55,093 nt of DNA from Acidimicrobiia bacterium (GTDB lineage Bacteria; Actinomycetota; Acidimicrobiia; Acidimicrobiales; CATQHL01), in contig JAGWAL010000012.1 in NCBI GenBank assembly GCA_021296415.1, forward strand, positions 1 to 55,093, given 5' to 3'. A model generated the notes under the pieces. The model was not told where the DNA came from and did no database searches. It was given only the letters and a program-made list of their open reading frames with translations. The stretch's first letter is position 1; each line of letters begins with the position of its first letter. Of this stretch, positions 53,619-55,093 are shown piece after piece. Made by a program: the position numbers and the translations under genes.

Positions 53619-55093
53619 CTATGTTTTGGTACGACTAGGTGGGGTGGCTTGCCCGTAGTCGTTGTTGCCCCAGCAAGTGATGCTGTGGTCGGTGTTGATT
53701 GTGCACAGATGATCGAGGCCACCTGCGATGGCCATGTAGGCGCCGTCGGGCGGGATGGCCGGCGGATTGCCCCAGCAGACGCTGGTCTGATCAGTGCGTA
53801 GTGCGCAGGTGTGGTAATCGCCCGCGGTAATCGCCGCATAGGTACCACTGGGCGAATCGGTTTGGTCCGATTCATTGCTGCCCCAGCATGTGATGGTTTG
53901 GTCGGTGCCGAGGGCACAGGTATGCCAGTCGCCGGCAGTGATGGCCGTGTAGGTCCCAGTGGGTGGGATGACTTCGCCATGCTGATGGGTTCCCCAACAG
54001 GCGATTGTTTGGTCAAGGCGGAGGGCACACGTGTGGTACGCGCCGGCACTGATGGCTACGTAGGCACCCCATGGTGAGTTGCTTTTGCCCCACGCGTTGT
54101 CCCCCCAGCAAGCAACGGTGTGGTTGGTGCTAAGAGCGCACGTGTGTATGAGCCCGGCGGCGATGGCCGTGTAGGTGCCATCCGGTGGCCTGGCTTGACC
54201 AGCCTGATTGCCACCCCAGCAGGTAATGGTCTGGTCGGCATCTAGAGCGCAGGTGTGCCAGTAGCGAGCGGCGATAGCTGTGTAGCCCTCGGTCACCGGA
54301 GACGATTCGACGGTGCTTGAAGGCTCAGATTGTGTAGTAGGAGGCGTCGTATCTGTGCCGACGGCGGTGCCGGGTGGGTTGGACTGGCCGTACTTGTTGT
54401 CGCCCCAGCAGCTGATGATTTGGTGGGTGCCGAGGGCGCATGTATGTCGGAGACCGCCAGCAACCGCTATGTAGGTGGCAGCGGAAAGGTCGGCTGGCCT
54501 GTATCCGCTGCCGTTGCCCCAGCAGGTGATGGTTTGGTCGGTGCGGAGGGCACACGTGTGGTCCGAGCCGGCGGTGACGGCTACATGGGTGCCGCTGGCT
54601 GGACTGCTTTGGTCCCACCCGTTGCTACCCCAGCAGGTGATGGTCTGGTCGGTGCCTAGGGCGCACGTGTGGAAGTCGCCGGCCGTGATGGATGTGTAGG
54701 TGCCAGCGGGCGCGTTGGTTAGGCCGCCGCCGTTGCTACCCCAGCAGGTGATGGTTTGGTCGGTGCGGAGGGCACAGGTATGCCAGCCGCCGGCGGCGAC
54801 AGCTGTGTAAGTGCCCGGCGGTGGGCTGGCTTGGCCGAACTCGTTGTCGTCCCAGCACGTGATGGCTTGATCGGTACCGATGGCGCACGTATGTGCGAGA
54901 CCAGCGGCGATGGCCGTGTAAGTGCCAGTGGGTGGGTCGGCCAAGAAACGACCCCAGCACGTGATGGTCCCATCGATGTTGAGCGCACAGGTGTGATAGG
55001 CACCGGCTGTAACGGCCGTGTAGGTGCCATCCGGTGGGCTGGCTTGACCCAGCTGGTTGTGGCCCCAGCAGGTGAGGGTCTGGTCGGTGTCGA
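53619..55093 (-). CDS. RCC1-repeat beta-propeller protein (partial, open at right edge)
   Basis: At least 491 residues, with the N-terminus outside the window. Twelve full repeats and one partial of about 36 residues follow the pattern TAITAGDWHTCALGTDQTIT-CWGSN-xxGQ-PPxGTY. Nearly every repeat has two cysteines (HTCAL and TCWG), which suggests export and one disulfide per blade. A Ser/Thr/Pro linker (PPTTQSEPSSTVESSPV) after the seventh visible unit divides two propellers. The frame is continuous to base 55093; a TTG at 54944 is not the true start. RCC1-type repeats usually bind proteins; the target is unknown. Confidence 0.87.
   Translation of the reverse strand, partial: DTDQTLTCWGHNQLGQASPPDGTYTAVTAGAYHTCALNIDGTITCWGRFLADPPTGTYTAIAAGLAHTCAIGTDQAITCWDDNEFGQASPPPGTYTAVAAGGWHTCALRTDQTITCWGSNGGGLTNAPAGTYTSITAGDFHTCALGTDQTITCWGSNGWDQSSPASGTHVAVTAGSDHTCALRTDQTITCWGNGSGYRPADLSAATYIAVAGGLRHTCALGTHQIISCWGDNKYGQSNPPGTAVGTDTTPPTTQSEPSSTVESSPVTEGYTAIAARYWHTCALDADQTITCWGGNQAGQARPPDGTYTAIAAGLIHTCALSTNHTVACWGDNAWGKSNSPWGAYVAISAGAYHTCALRLDQTIACWGTHQHGEVIPPTGTYTAITAGDWHTCALGTDQTITCWGSNESDQTDSPSGTYAAITAGDYHTCALRTDQTSVCWGNPPAIPPDGAYMAIAGGLDHLCTINTDHSITCWGNNDYGQATPPSRTKT
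53640..55093 (-). repeat. Tandem DNA repeats encoding RCC1 blades
   Basis: On the plus strand CCCAGCAGGTGATGGT-TGGTCGGTG and close variants recur about every 108-120 bases from near 53666 to the window edge. They encode the repeating protein blades. Near-identical neighbours imply recent duplication or gene conversion. Confidence 0.8.

Noticed and set aside
53510-54241. Minus-strand frames overlapping the RCC1 gene in other phases
   Set aside because: They are repeat-derived shadows with Pro/Thr/Ser bias and no independent start or family signal.
1-55093. Genome-wide reassignment of TGA to Trp or Gly, to explain the two in-frame TGAs
   Set aside because: TGA ends many intact genes here in tight ATGA/GTGA overlaps (murG, murC, ftsZ, hisD, trpB and others), and Trp is encoded by TGG throughout.
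53640-55093. CRISPR array, because of regular DNA repeats
   Set aside because: The repeats are in one long open frame, units are about 110 bases with varied identity, and they encode RCC1 blades.

Overview
Overview. The window is a GC-rich actinobacterial chromosome segment with about 54 protein-coding genes, one tRNA and almost no spacer DNA. Many genes start with GTG, and neighbours often overlap as ATGA or GTGA. The lineage markers are mycothiol synthase (MshD), the proteasome activator Bpa, DivIVA/SepF/YggT beside ftsZ, menaquinone genes and a DUF222 HNH protein. Together they point to Actinomycetota. The class Acidimicrobiia, probably as a metagenome-assembled genome, is my inference from gene order and protein style, not a proof.

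Layout. (1) 1-10932: a division and cell-wall cluster, mraY(end)-murD-ftsW-murG-murC-murB-ftsQ-ftsZ-pgeF-yggS-sepF-yggT-divIVA. (2) 10945-17256: ileS (minus strand), a DksA-like gene, lspA, an RluA/RluD-family pseudouridine synthase gene, an Rrf2 regulator (minus) and bpa. (3) 17499-27396: dnaE, an unrecognised gene, a nitroreductase, a DUF35/thiolase pair, a DUF255 thioredoxin-fold protein (minus) and menA. (4) 27345-31654: minus-strand genes for a broken HNH endonuclease, menG, a small membrane protein and mshD. (5) 31702-45737: a very compact plus-strand run, nth-hisD-hisC-hisB-hisH-hisA-hisF-groES-like-hisI-trpE-ygfZ-trpC-trpF-trpB-trpA-DUF3179 lipoprotein. hisG, hisE, trpD and trpG are absent from the window. 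(6) 45766-48715: an oligopeptide-type substrate-binding protein (minus), then a peroxiredoxin overlapping a FabZ-like dehydratase. (7) 48735-53071: the type II fatty-acid operon fabD-fabH-fabG-acpP-fabF on the minus strand. (8) 53307-55093: tRNA-Leu(CAA), then a visibly less GC-rich block with a large RCC1-repeat protein that runs off the right edge.

Most interesting points. The BCP-type peroxiredoxin at 47820-48284 has an in-frame TGA exactly where the peroxidatic cysteine belongs (PG-U-TKQAC, residue 45). The frame is open for the rest of a normal-length protein, and a plausible bacterial SECIS hairpin sits 21 nt downstream. I read it as a selenoprotein. Other notable features are a FabD fused to a barrel-sandwich (biotinyl/lipoyl-like) domain without the usual lysine, an IleRS with HTGN in place of the HIGH-type motif, an orphan GroES-like gene inside the his cluster, and three core genes (murD, dnaE, menG) that each lack a short conserved stretch and change frame in the same direction.

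Limits. All functions come from recognising motifs and family patterns by eye. No searches, alignments or folding calculations were run.
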